A stretch of DNA of 64,000 bases, taken from positions 496,001 through 560,000 of the forward strand of contig NZ_JAJERB010000002.1 of assembly GCF_020685205.1 (NCBI RefSeq), given 5' to 3'. This stretch comes from Hymenobacter translucens. GTDB taxonomy: Bacteria; Bacteroidota; Bacteroidia; Cytophagales; Hymenobacteraceae. Both the position numbers and the translations under genes were made by a program. The stretch's first letter is position 1, and the number at the start of each line of letters is the position of its first letter. Positions 37,122 to 45,077 of this stretch are shown piece by piece. Under the pieces are notes generated by a model. The model made no database searches and was not told the DNA's origin. It saw only the letters and a program-made list of their open reading frames with translations.

Positions 37122-37544
37122 ATGTCGACCCAACTGCTGCTACTGCTCAACTTTGCCCTGGCCGCCTACCTGACCGGGGTAATCTGGACCGTACAGCTCG
37201 TGCACTACCCCGGCTTTGCGCAGGCAGCCCGCGAAACCTTTCCGGCGTTTCATGCCCAGCACGCCCGCCGCGTCAGCTGGGTGGTGATGGGGCCGATGGT
37301 GCTGGAGCTGCTGCTGGCCTTGTGGCTGGCCTGGCAGGAGCGGGCCCAGGGGCAGCTGGTTTGGTGGGCATTGGGCCTGGTGGGGCTGATCTGGGCGGCA
37401 ACGTTCTTTATTTCCGTGCCCTTTCACAACCGGCTCGCCCAAGGCTACGACTACATTGCCATCGATGGGCTGGTGCGCACCAACTGGGTCCGGACCCTGG
37501 CCTGGACTGCCCGAACCGGGCTGCTGGGCTGGCTGTGCGTTTAG
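37122..37544 (+). CDS. Small integral membrane protein
   Basis: A 140-aa protein with about four membrane helices (residues 4-24, 50-68, 77-97 and 118-139). Notable polar residues include VQLVHYPGF and VPFHNRL, with histidines near helix ends. The pattern resembles DUF-type four-helix proteins common in Bacteroidota, whose function is unknown. It lies 97 bp upstream of the ArfB gene on the same strand and divergent from the M13 peptidase gene. Confidence 0.7.
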   Translation: MSTQLLLLLNFALAAYLTGVIWTVQLVHYPGFAQAARETFPAFHAQHARRVSWVVMGPMVLELLLALWLAWQERAQGQLVWWALGLVGLIWAATFFISVPFHNRLAQGYDYIAIDGLVRTNWVRTLAWTARTGLLGWLCV

Positions 37545-37641
37545 CCGGATGTAAACAAAGCTGCTGCTAAAGGAGTGCGCTATTTTCGTCGCCGGGCCGT
37601 AAAACAGTCCGCATACACCTTCAACCCTGCTGCGCCGCTTC

Positions 37642-38049
37642 ATGCTTCCCTCTGCCGACGACTTTCTACCCGAGCTTCAGTTTCAGACCAGCCGCAGCAG
37701 CGGGCCGGGCGGGCAGAACGTAAACAAGGTGGAGTCGCGCGTAGAGCTGCGGTTTTCGGTGCCGAACTCCCAGCTGCTGACCGAGGAGCAAAAGCAGGTG
37801 CTGCTGGAAAAGCTGGCTTCCCGCCTGACGACTGAGAATGAGCTGCTGGTCGTGGCCCAGGAAGACCGCAGCCAGCTGCGCAACCGCGAAATCGTGCTGC
37901 GCAAGTTCCACGACCTATTGCTCAAGGCCCTGCACAAGCCCAAGGCCCGCAAAGCCACCCGCCCCAGCAAAGGCGCCGTGCGCAAGCGGCTGGAGTCGAA
38001 GAAAAAGCAGGGCGAGAAAAAGGCCAACCGCGGCCGGCTTGATTTCTGA
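37642..38049 (+). CDS. arfB: ArfB-type peptidyl-tRNA hydrolase (ribosome rescue)
   Basis: A 135-aa protein with the release-factor catalytic motif GGQ at residues 23-25 (SSGPGGQNVNKVESRVELRF region) and a basic C-terminal tail (KARKATRPSKGAVRKRLESK and more). This is the ArfB/YaeJ plan: the tail enters the empty mRNA channel of a stalled ribosome and GGQ hydrolyses the peptidyl-tRNA. Length is standard. It converges with the lipoprotein gene at 38061 with only 11 bp between stop codons and no visible terminator. Acts in the cytoplasm. Confidence 0.93.
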   Translation: MLPSADDFLPELQFQTSRSSGPGGQNVNKVESRVELRFSVPNSQLLTEEQKQVLLEKLASRLTTENELLVVAQEDRSQLRNREIVLRKFHDLLLKALHKPKARKATRPSKGAVRKRLESKKKQGEKKANRGRLDF

Positions 38050-38060
38050 TTTCGCCCGGG

Positions 38061-38777
38061 CTAGTTCAGGTCCAGCCCAAACAGCACCCCGAACCACGGC
38101 TTGCGCTGGTAAAGCCAGTGGCGTCCGTCGGGGCCCAGCAGCTGGTCGGCGCCCACGGCCAGGCCCAGGTTGAAGATGCGGGCGTCGTAAATAGCCGCCA
38201 CCCCGGCATGCGCCACAAAGCCCTCGTACTCGGCCACCCGGCTCCGCTGATTGGTGACGTCGGGGTTGACGATGGTGGAGCCCAGGCCGGTAAATATGCC
38301 GTAGCCGAACCCGACGCTGCGCACCTGCGGCTGTTGCCGGCCGTTGAGGTGCAGGCGGCTGTTGACGTGGTAGAAGTCGAGCCGACGGCCGTAGTAGAGC
38401 GCCGCGTTGAAGTTGGTATTCAGCTGTAGCGGCACCGGACCCCGGGGCAGCCTTGCTTTAAACGGAATCGTAAAGACATCCAGGTCGAACTTGCGGTCGA
38501 CAAGAATGACGTACCGGCCCGGCTTGATCGGGTAGCTGAAGCGACGGACCACGGTATCCTGCTTTGGCTGGGAAAGAAACCGCAGCGAGTCGATGGTCTG
38601 CTCTACGTAAAACGCCCGGTCTTTCCCCGCCTTTGCCAGCAACGCCGGGTCATTGGTCTTAAACAGCTGGTAGTCGCCCGTCTCCAGGCCGGACAGCCGG
38701 CCCACCGCCGCGCAGCCCGACAGCAGGATGCTCGTCAGAAAGCCCACCGCCAGCCGGAAGCACAGGAAACGATTCAT
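38061..38777 (-). CDS. Lipoprotein of unknown function
   Basis: A 238-aa lipoprotein with a lipobox LSGC (C22). After it comes a domain with KPGRYVILVDRKFDLDVFTI and repeated short strands (LNTNFNAALYYGRRLDFYHV, RSVGFGYGIFTGLGSTIVNP), ending KPWFGVLFGLDLN, which looks like a small outer-membrane-associated barrel or sandwich. I recognise no family. It starts 4 bp after the MgtE stop codon on the same strand, so it is almost certainly co-transcribed with mgtE, though a link to magnesium transport is only a guess. Confidence 0.72.
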   Translation of the reverse strand: MNRFLCFRLAVGFLTSILLSGCAAVGRLSGLETGDYQLFKTNDPALLAKAGKDRAFYVEQTIDSLRFLSQPKQDTVVRRFSYPIKPGRYVILVDRKFDLDVFTIPFKARLPRGPVPLQLNTNFNAALYYGRRLDFYHVNSRLHLNGRQQPQVRSVGFGYGIFTGLGSTIVNPDVTNQRSRVAEYEGFVAHAGVAAIYDARIFNLGLAVGADQLLGPDGRHWLYQRKPWFGVLFGLDLN

Positions 38778-38781
38778 CTTC

Positions 38782-40164
38782 TTAGAGCAGCGTCCCGCTC
38801 AGAAACAGCACCGCAAACGAGAAGTAGATGACCAGCCCCGTCACGTCGACCAGCGTAGCCACGAAGGGGGCCGACGAGGTGGCCGGGTCGGCACCCAGGC
38901 GCTTGAGCAGCAGCGGCAGCATGGAGCCGCAGAGGGAGCCCCACAGCACGATACCCACCAGCGAGAAGCCCACCGTGAAGCCGATCCGCCAGTAATGCAC
39001 GCCGTACTCGTCGGGGTAGATGCGGGACCACAGCAGAATGCGCAGCAGCCCGACGATGCCCAGAATGGTACCCAGCATCAGGCCGGTTGCCAATTCCCGG
39101 CGCATCACCCGCCACCACTCGCTCAAACTCAGTTCGCCCAGGCTCATGGCCCGGATGATAAGGGAGGTGGCCTGCGAGCCGGCGTTGCCGCCGGCGCTGA
39201 TGATAAGCGGGATGAACATGGCCAGCACCACGGCTTTGGCAATCTCCTCCTCGAAGAAGCCCATGGCCGTGGCCGTGAACATCTCTCCGATAAGCAGAAT
39301 TACCAGCCAGCCGGCCCGCTTGCGCACCATCCCAATCAGCGGAATGCTCAGGTACGGCTCGTCGAGGGCCTGGGAGCCGCCCAGCTTCTGGATGTCCTCG
39401 GTATCCTCTTCCTCCCGGATGTCCAGGATGTCGTCGATGGTCACGATGCCAAACAGTACGCCCTCGTCGTTGACTACCGGCAGCGCTACCCGGTCGTTGC
39501 GGCGAAACACCTCAATGGCTTCTTCCTGGTCCTGCATGGCCCGCAGGTGCACGAAGCGACGGTCCATCAGCTCACTGACGTGCTTGTCGGGCTCGGCCAG
39601 CAGAAACTCCCGGATGCGGATGTCATCAATCAGAATGCCCCGCTCGTCGGTCACGTACAGTACGCTCAGCGTTTCGGAGTGCCCACCGTGCACCCGGATG
39701 TAGTCGAGGACCTGCCGCACCGTCCACGATTCGCGGATGGCAATGTAGTCGGGCGTCATCAGGCGGCCCACGCTGTACTCGGGATAGCCCAGCAGCTCCA
39801 GCGTCACCTTGCGCTCGGGCTCCGACAAGGTCTGAATCAGCTCCTTGACGAAGTCGTCGGGCAGAAACTCCAGCAGGGCCGTCCGGTCATCGGGCGACAT
39901 CTCGTTCAGGATGTCGGTGATTTTGTCCTGGGTGAGGTTGTTCAGAAAGTGCTTCTGAATCTCCAGGTCCAGGTACTCAAACACCTGGGTGGCGAGCTGC
40001 AGGGGCAGCAGGCGAAAGATGATCAGCTGCTCGCGCTCCTCCTCGGCCTCGATCAGCTCCACCAGCTCGGCGGGCTCGAAGCCCTTGAGCACCTGTTTCA
40101 GCTTAAAAAACTCGCCCTCCTGAATCAGGGACGTGATGGTTTCCACGGGCTGCTGCTGGATCAT
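38782..40164 (-). CDS. mgtE: Magnesium transporter MgtE
   Basis: A 460-aa MgtE-type channel. It has the N-terminal superhelical domain (about residues 20-125, with LPDDFVKELIQTLSEPER), a pair of CBS domains (about 130-255, with RRFVHLRAMQDQEEAIEV and GIVTIDDILDIREEE), and a five-helix membrane domain with the conserved SAGGNAGSQATSLIIRAMSLG pore region. The cytosolic domains sense Mg2+ and close the channel. I chose the ATG complementary to 40162-40164 (MIQQQPVETITSL); an extra 44-codon open frame upstream does not look like the family. A TACTTTTG promoter element lies 56 bp before this start and supports it. Confidence 0.93.
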   Translation of the reverse strand: MIQQQPVETITSLIQEGEFFKLKQVLKGFEPAELVELIEAEEEREQLIIFRLLPLQLATQVFEYLDLEIQKHFLNNLTQDKITDILNEMSPDDRTALLEFLPDDFVKELIQTLSEPERKVTLELLGYPEYSVGRLMTPDYIAIRESWTVRQVLDYIRVHGGHSETLSVLYVTDERGILIDDIRIREFLLAEPDKHVSELMDRRFVHLRAMQDQEEAIEVFRRNDRVALPVVNDEGVLFGIVTIDDILDIREEEDTEDIQKLGGSQALDEPYLSIPLIGMVRKRAGWLVILLIGEMFTATAMGFFEEEIAKAVVLAMFIPLIISAGGNAGSQATSLIIRAMSLGELSLSEWWRVMRRELATGLMLGTILGIVGLLRILLWSRIYPDEYGVHYWRIGFTVGFSLVGIVLWGSLCGSMLPLLLKRLGADPATSSAPFVATLVDVTGLVIYFSFAVLFLSGTLL

Positions 40165-40580
40165 CGGTTGAGGGCGGTTGTGCTTCGCTAGGCGACTGGT
40201 TGAGGTAGGAAATCGGCGGGCAAAAGTAGGTCGAATTTGTGGCCCCGCCACACCCCAGGCCGAAGTTTCGGCGTGGTGCTTTAATTCCTGTCGCAACGAA
40301 GCCCGCCGCGCCGCAGTTCCGCCTTACTGTCGGGGTTCCTCCCGCCGTTCCGGCAGCCCGGCACGCCCACTCCAACGCCTGAACTGCCCGGCAGCCCAGG
40401 AGTGCGCAGAATAGGTTGATTGCAGCCTGAGCGAGAGGTTTTTGCGGTCCCATAAGCCCGACAGTGATTTGATTTCCGGCATTTTTCAACAACCCGGCCG
40501 GCAGCCGTGCGTTTGGATTTCGGCTATCCGCCTACTTTTAGGCGGGCTATCAACCTTATTTACAAGCCTGCTGCGTTTTT
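40165..40580. other. Intergenic region between mgtE and the cyanophycinase gene
   Basis: This 416-bp divergent gap has no convincing gene. It holds the mgtE promoter element at 40221-40228, and before the cyanophycinase gene an inverted repeat CCGCCT/AGGCGG (40528-40533 and 40540-40545). No magnesium riboswitch structure was recognised. Confidence 0.5.
40221..40228 (-). promoter_or_regulatory. Candidate -7 promoter element of mgtE
   Basis: The minus strand reads TACTTTTG, a full match to the TAnnTTTG element of Bacteroidota promoters. It would place the transcript start about 50 nt before the chosen mgtE ATG. No clear -33 TTTG is seen. Confidence 0.4.
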
Positions 40581-41411
40581 ATGCCAAAGTCATCCGCCCT
40601 ACCGCTCGGAACCCTTGTTGCCCTTGGCGGCGGCGACGATGATGCCATGCTGGCGTTGCTGAGCACCATGCTGCCCAGTCCGGAGTCTCCGGTCGAAGTG
40701 CTGGCCATGGCCGCCAGCGACGCTACTACCACGGCCAACAACTACGCCCGGGCTTTGCGCAAGCTGGGCTGCGCCAACGTGCACCACCTCAAGATTGATG
40801 AGCGCCATTCGGCGGATAAGCCAGGCTCCCTGCGCCGGCTGGAGGAAGCCAGCCTGGTGTTCTTCACCGGCGGCGACCAGGAGATGATTACCGACTTTCT
40901 GAAAGGCACGGAGTTCGTAAAAGTGCTGCGCCGCCGCTACCAGACCGATGCCGGCTTTATCGTGGCTGGTACCAGCGCCGGCGCAGCCGTCATGCCCGAC
41001 CACATGCTGGTGTCTGGCTACGGCTGGCGCTCCCTGCGCAAAGGGGGAATCATGGTGTGCCGGGGCCTAGGGCTGCTTCCCAACCTGCTCATCGATCAGC
41101 ACTTTGTGGAGCGGGGCCGGTTTGGGCGGCTGGCGCACGCCATTCTGGTTCATCCCAAATACCTTGGGCTGGGCTTGTCGGAGGAAACCGGCATCATCAT
41201 CCGGGGCGGGCAGGAAGTGGAAGTGTTCGGCGACGGCGTGATGGTAGTCGTAGACGGCAAAAAGCTGGAAGGCAACAGCCTTCCCCGGCTGCAGCGCGGT
41301 CAGCCCATATCGGGGTATGGCTTTCAGGTAGGGCTGCTCGTGAGCGGGCAGCGCCTTGATCTGCGAACCCGCCGGGTAGTGGAGCCGGCCGAGGAGGCAG
41401 TAACCCGGTAA
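40581..41411 (+). CDS. Cyanophycinase-like serine peptidase (S51 family)
   Basis: A 276-aa S51 peptidase of the cyanophycinase group. The nucleophile is the serine in GTSAGAAV (S132), with FFTGGDQEMITDFLKGT and DQHFVERGRFGRLAHAIL as further hallmarks. Cyanophycinase cuts the storage polymer multi-L-arginyl-poly-aspartate into dipeptides. No signal peptide is seen, so it acts in the cytoplasm. No cyanophycin synthetase gene is in the window. Related peptidases act on aspartyl dipeptides, so the substrate is uncertain. The ATG at 40581 follows an AT-rich leader. Confidence 0.88.
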   Translation: MPKSSALPLGTLVALGGGDDDAMLALLSTMLPSPESPVEVLAMAASDATTTANNYARALRKLGCANVHHLKIDERHSADKPGSLRRLEEASLVFFTGGDQEMITDFLKGTEFVKVLRRRYQTDAGFIVAGTSAGAAVMPDHMLVSGYGWRSLRKGGIMVCRGLGLLPNLLIDQHFVERGRFGRLAHAILVHPKYLGLGLSEETGIIIRGGQEVEVFGDGVMVVVDGKKLEGNSLPRLQRGQPISGYGFQVGLLVSGQRLDLRTRRVVEPAEEAVTR

Positions 41412-41480
41412 AAGAAGGCCGGCCAGCGCGCTACGGGTTCCGGATACATGCTGAAAAGCGGCATATTGCCCCGGTAGTTT

Positions 41481-41506
41481 AAAGTAGTAGGCTAGCCGAC
41501 TACTTT
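41481..41506. promoter_or_regulatory. Near-perfect 26-bp palindrome before the FadL-like gene
   Basis: The two 13-bp halves, AAAGTAGTAGGCT and AGCCGACTACTTT, are complementary except at one position. It lies 65 bp before the FadL-like ATG and 70 bp after the cyanophycinase stop, between TTTA and TACTTTAT elements with 19-bp spacing that may be a promoter. It could be an operator or, with the T-rich run that follows, a terminator hairpin. Confidence 0.5.
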
Positions 41507-41570
41507 ATTTGTTTTTCTGCTACATTTAGAGCCAAGTAAGTACCCACTCAACTTTCTACTCACTTCTATT

Positions 41571-42857
41571 ATGAATCTAAAACATCTACTCCTTGCGGGA
41601 GGGGCATTGCTGACGGGTACGTCGGCCTGGGCCGGGGGCTTTCAGGTAACGCTGGCCGGCCAGAAAAACAACGGCATGGGCGGCGTAGGTGTTGGTCTTT
41701 CGCTGGACCAGGCTGCCATGTTCTACAATCCCGGCGCGCTGGCGATGGTGCGGCAGAATGGGGTGCAGATCGGAGCCAATGCCACGTTTGCCCGCAGCGC
41801 CTTCCGGGCGCAGTCCGGCACCGAGCAGCGCGAGCTGCGCAACTCGACCGTAACGCCTTTCAGCCTGTATGGCAGCTTTGGTCCGAGCGAGGGCAAGTTC
41901 CGGGCGGGTATTGCCGTGTACACGCCGTTTGGCAGCAAGCTGCAGTACGCCAATGGCTGGGAAGGCCGCTACTCGCTTACCGACATTGACCTGAAGTCGA
42001 TTTTCGTGCAGCCGACGGTTAGCTACGCCATTACCGACCAGCTCAGCGTTGGTGCCGGTCTGGTCGTGCTGGCCTACGGCTCCGTAAACCTGCAGAAGGA
42101 TATTCCGATTACGGGCCAGTCGGGTCAGCCGGGTCACCTGGAGCTGGATGGCAAAGCCAAAAACAAGCTGGGCTTCAACGCCGGCGTGTTCTTCAAGCCT
42201 TCCGACAAGCTGAGCATCGGCGTCAGCTACCGTTCCCGCGTGGATGCTACGGTTGAGGGCGGCGACGTGAAGTTTACCAACCTGCCGGCTTCGGTGGGCG
42301 CTAACTTCACCGCCAATCAGTTCGACGTAACGCTGCCCCTGCCCGCTACAACCAGCGTGGGCGTGGGTCTGATGCCCACCGAGAAGGTAACCATCGGCTT
42401 CGATGTCAACTTCGTAGAGTGGAGCTCCTACAAGTCGCTGGACTTCACCTTCGCCGGCAACAACGGTGGCGGCCCCAATGCCGGTCTGGTAGGCGGCTCT
42501 ACCACCAGCAGCTCCCGTCGGGAGTACCAGGATGCCCTCACCTTCCGCCTCGGCGGCCAGTACCAGGTTACCGAAGGCCTGACGGTGCGCCTGGGTACTT
42601 CGTACGACTTCTCGCCTGTGAAAGACAGCTTTGTGACTCCCGAAACGCCCGACGCGGACCGGGTGGGCATTTCGACCGGTATCACCTACAAGATTGGGGA
42701 AAACTTTGGCGTTGACGCCTCGGTGCAGTTCATCGACGTTGCCAAGCGCACTCAAACTCAGGACGACCTGATCAATTCCGGCACTACGGACCGCGTTGCC
42801 GGCACGTACAAAACCCGGGTAGTTACGCCGGGTCTGGGATTCACTTACAACTTCTAA
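41571..42857 (+). CDS. OmpP1/FadL family outer-membrane transporter
   Basis: A 428-aa barrel of the FadL type, which lets long-chain fatty acids or other hydrophobic compounds through the outer membrane. A signal peptide (about residues 1-21, ending SAWA) is followed by GGFQVTLAGQKNNGMGG and the family motif FYNPGALAM, in place of the NPA(A)L hatch sequence. Then the pattern of long strands continues up to GLGFTYNF, with an aromatic C-terminal residue as needed for barrel assembly. The next gene, a GDSL esterase lipoprotein, starts 22 bp later, so the two form an operon. Confidence 0.9.
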   Translation: MNLKHLLLAGGALLTGTSAWAGGFQVTLAGQKNNGMGGVGVGLSLDQAAMFYNPGALAMVRQNGVQIGANATFARSAFRAQSGTEQRELRNSTVTPFSLYGSFGPSEGKFRAGIAVYTPFGSKLQYANGWEGRYSLTDIDLKSIFVQPTVSYAITDQLSVGAGLVVLAYGSVNLQKDIPITGQSGQPGHLELDGKAKNKLGFNAGVFFKPSDKLSIGVSYRSRVDATVEGGDVKFTNLPASVGANFTANQFDVTLPLPATTSVGVGLMPTEKVTIGFDVNFVEWSSYKSLDFTFAGNNGGGPNAGLVGGSTTSSSRREYQDALTFRLGGQYQVTEGLTVRLGTSYDFSPVKDSFVTPETPDADRVGISTGITYKIGENFGVDASVQFIDVAKRTQTQDDLINSGTTDRVAGTYKTRVVTPGLGFTYNF

Positions 42858-42879
42858 TCACTGCCTAGCTCCCTGCGTC

Positions 42880-44319
42880 ATGCACTCACTAATTCATAAA
42901 ACACTGCCTGGGCTTGCTGTTTTAGGCCTGATTCTCACCGGCTGCCAGCCCGACCTGGAAGCCCCGGAAGCCGCCACCAGAGGCACTGCCGACTTCAGCC
43001 GCTACATCGCGGTGGGCAACTCGCTCACGGCAGGCTTCTCCGATAATGGCCTCTACCTCGAGGGCCAGCAGAATTCCTATCCCAGCATCCTGGCCCAGCA
43101 GTTCAAAGCAGCCGGCGGCGGCGACTTCGTGCAGCCTTTGTTTCCGGATGCCAACTCCAACGGCTCGGGCTACCTACGCCTGACTGGCTTCGACGCTAAT
43201 GGCTCACCCGTTACGGCCCAGGTGCCCGGTAATGCCGGCCGTAACCCGGGCGCCCCGGGCTCGGCCCCGTACGTGCGGTTTGAGCAGCCGATCAACAACC
43301 TGGGGGTTCCCGGCATTCGGATGTCGGATGTGCAGACGGCCGGCTACGGTAGCACGCTGGGCAACCCGTACTTCGAGCGCATCACGCCGAATACCACTCC
43401 CACGGCTCCGTTTGAAACCTATTTTCAGCGGGTGAAGCGCGAAGCAGCAAATGCAACCTTCTTCACCTCCTGGCTGGGCAACAACGACGTGCTGGGCTAC
43501 GCTACCGCCGGTGGCGCCTCGTCCACTACCACCACGAACGTCGACACCTTCCGTCTAAAGTCCAACCGCATCATCAACGCGCTGACTGCCAACGGTGCGA
43601 AAGGTGTGATTGCCACGATTCCGGACGTAACCGGGATTCCCTTCTTTACCACGGTGGGCCCCCGCCTGAAGGCTACGCTGCTGAGCCGGAGCGTAGCGGG
43701 CCTGGTGGTGATGACCGGCGCAGCCCCCGGCGGCCCCGCCACTGCCAACCGTAAGGTGGTTCCTACCGCTGATATCCGGGATGCCAGCGGCGGGCGTCAG
43801 CTGTTTACGCTGACCGGCGCCGGATCCGTTGGCTTTATCGGAGCACCTACGGGCAAGCCCTGGCGCGACTTATACCGCGCTGGCGGCGGCTCCGGACCAG
43901 CCGGCCTGGCGGCCCTGCTAAACGCCTACGGGGTAGACACCACGGCTGCCTTCGGGGTTACTCCCCAAAACCCTTTCCCCAGTGCCTTCGTGCTGGATGA
44001 TGTAGAGCAAGGCAACATCACGACGGCCCTGACCTCGTACAACAACACCCTGCGGACCCAGGCTGCGGCGAAAAACCTGGCTCTGTTCGATGCCAACGGC
44101 TTCTTCAGCAGCGTGGTGCAGAACCGCTACGCCACCGACGCCGTGGTTAACTCGACCTCGTTTATTACGGGCAACATTTTCTCGCTCGACGGCGTGCACC
44201 CCACGCCCCGCGGCTATGCAATCATCGCCAACGAGATGATTAAGGTGATCAACGCCAAGTATGGCTCGACCATACAGCCGGTAAACGCCAACAACTACCG
44301 CGGCGTCCGCTTTCCGTAA
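42880..44319 (+). CDS. SGNH/GDSL hydrolase, lipoprotein
   Basis: A 479-aa esterase-type lipoprotein. The lipobox is LTGC (C22). The SGNH blocks are visible: nucleophile serine in VGNSLTAG (S48), SWLGNNDVLGYA with the oxyanion asparagine, and the aspartate-histidine pair in LDGVHPTPRGY (D437 and H440). It is longer than single-domain GDSL proteins because of insertions between the blocks (about residues 55-150 and 200-370). Following a FadL-like gene in the same operon, it may free fatty acids from lipids outside the cell for uptake by that transporter. The order FadL, GDSL is common in this phylum. Confidence 0.88.
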   Translation: MHSLIHKTLPGLAVLGLILTGCQPDLEAPEAATRGTADFSRYIAVGNSLTAGFSDNGLYLEGQQNSYPSILAQQFKAAGGGDFVQPLFPDANSNGSGYLRLTGFDANGSPVTAQVPGNAGRNPGAPGSAPYVRFEQPINNLGVPGIRMSDVQTAGYGSTLGNPYFERITPNTTPTAPFETYFQRVKREAANATFFTSWLGNNDVLGYATAGGASSTTTTNVDTFRLKSNRIINALTANGAKGVIATIPDVTGIPFFTTVGPRLKATLLSRSVAGLVVMTGAAPGGPATANRKVVPTADIRDASGGRQLFTLTGAGSVGFIGAPTGKPWRDLYRAGGGSGPAGLAALLNAYGVDTTAAFGVTPQNPFPSAFVLDDVEQGNITTALTSYNNTLRTQAAAKNLALFDANGFFSSVVQNRYATDAVVNSTSFITGNIFSLDGVHPTPRGYAIIANEMIKVINAKYGSTIQPVNANNYRGVRFP

Positions 44320-44340
44320 GCAGCCTCGCCCGGACTTTTT

Positions 44341-44376
44341 AAAAGCGCCTTCCCAAATCGGGGAGGCGCTTTTTTC
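44341..44376 (+). terminator. Terminator of the FadL/GDSL operon
   Basis: AGCGCCTTCCC pairs with GGGGAGGCGCT (one G-T pair) around a short A/T loop, flanked by AAAA and TTTTTT. Confidence 0.85.
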
Positions 44377-44437
44377 TTTTCAGCTAAATCAAGGATTCAG
44401 GGCGTTGGGTTTATGATGATTTCATGAAAATATTTCC

Positions 44438-44445
44438 TATTTTTG
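44438..44445 (+). promoter_or_regulatory. Candidate -7 promoter element of the lipoprotein gene
   Basis: TATTTTTG fully matches TAnnTTTG and lies about 100 bp before the ATG at 44544, in an AT-rich region. No clear -33 element is seen. It supports the shorter reading of the lipoprotein gene. Confidence 0.35.
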
Positions 44446-44543
44446 ACGCTGCCTCATCGGGTATTGGTAGCAGTACCTTGCTCAGGCGGTGGTTTTCACT
44501 ACTCTTCTTTTGCAGTATTATTCACCTTTTTACCAACCCAATT

Positions 44544-45008
44544 ATGAAGCGTTTTAATTTGATTTTTGGTCTGCTGGCAGTGGCCGCGTCTTTCACGGCC
44601 TGTAGCAAGGAAGATGATCCGAAAACCAAGACTGAGCTGATTACCGCCAAAAGCTGGCGTATGACGGCTTTCACAATCACAACGACCACCGGAAGCAACA
44701 CAACCACGCAGGATCTTTATGCTTCTGCCGGCGCGTGCAGCAAAGACAACTTCACGAAGTTTAACACGGACAAGCGGGTGATTTTCGATGAAGGCACTAC
44801 CAAGTGCTCAACCACTGATCCGCAGTCCGAGACGGGCAACTGGGATTTCACGGCCAACGAAGCCAAGCTGTTGCTGTCGGAGCCCGGCAGCTCCTCGGCC
44901 ATCACCTACGATCTGGTAGAATTGTCGGAATCAACCCTGAAGCTGCGCGCCACAGAGGTTTTCGGCACTACCACCTACGTCGACAACATAACCTACGCCT
45001 CTTTCTAA
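44544..45008 (+). CDS. Surface-type lipoprotein, lipocalin-like
   Basis: A 154-aa lipoprotein. The ATG at 44544 gives a clear signal with lipobox FTAC (C20), followed by SKEDDPK. An acidic cluster right after the cysteine is the export signal that moves lipoproteins to the cell surface in Bacteroidota. The rest (ITAKSWRMTAFTITTTTG, then FDEGTTKCS, NWDFTANEAKLLL, LKLRATEVFGTTTYVDNI) has the strand pattern of lipocalin-like DUF4923/DUF5004-type domains, where W and L positions are typical. The frame is open 40 more codons upstream but those lack a signal. Single gene with its own terminator. Confidence 0.8.
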   Translation: MKRFNLIFGLLAVAASFTACSKEDDPKTKTELITAKSWRMTAFTITTTTGSNTTTQDLYASAGACSKDNFTKFNTDKRVIFDEGTTKCSTTDPQSETGNWDFTANEAKLLLSEPGSSSAITYDLVELSESTLKLRATEVFGTTTYVDNITYASF

Positions 45009-45027
45009 GCTGATTCAGAGCCATCGG

Positions 45028-45069
45028 CAGGGCTGCTCCACGCTGGTGGGGCAGCCCTGTTTCGTTTTC
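45028..45069 (+). terminator. Terminator of the lipoprotein gene
   Basis: CAGGGCTGCTCCAC (45028-45041) pairs with GTGGGGCAGCCCTG (45046-45059) apart from one G-T pair, followed by TTTCGTTTT. Confidence 0.85.
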
Positions 45070-45077
45070 CAGGAAGC

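Noticed and set aside
40165-40580. Magnesium riboswitch before mgtE
   Set aside because: No conserved M-box-like structure was recognised, and such elements are not expected in this phylum.
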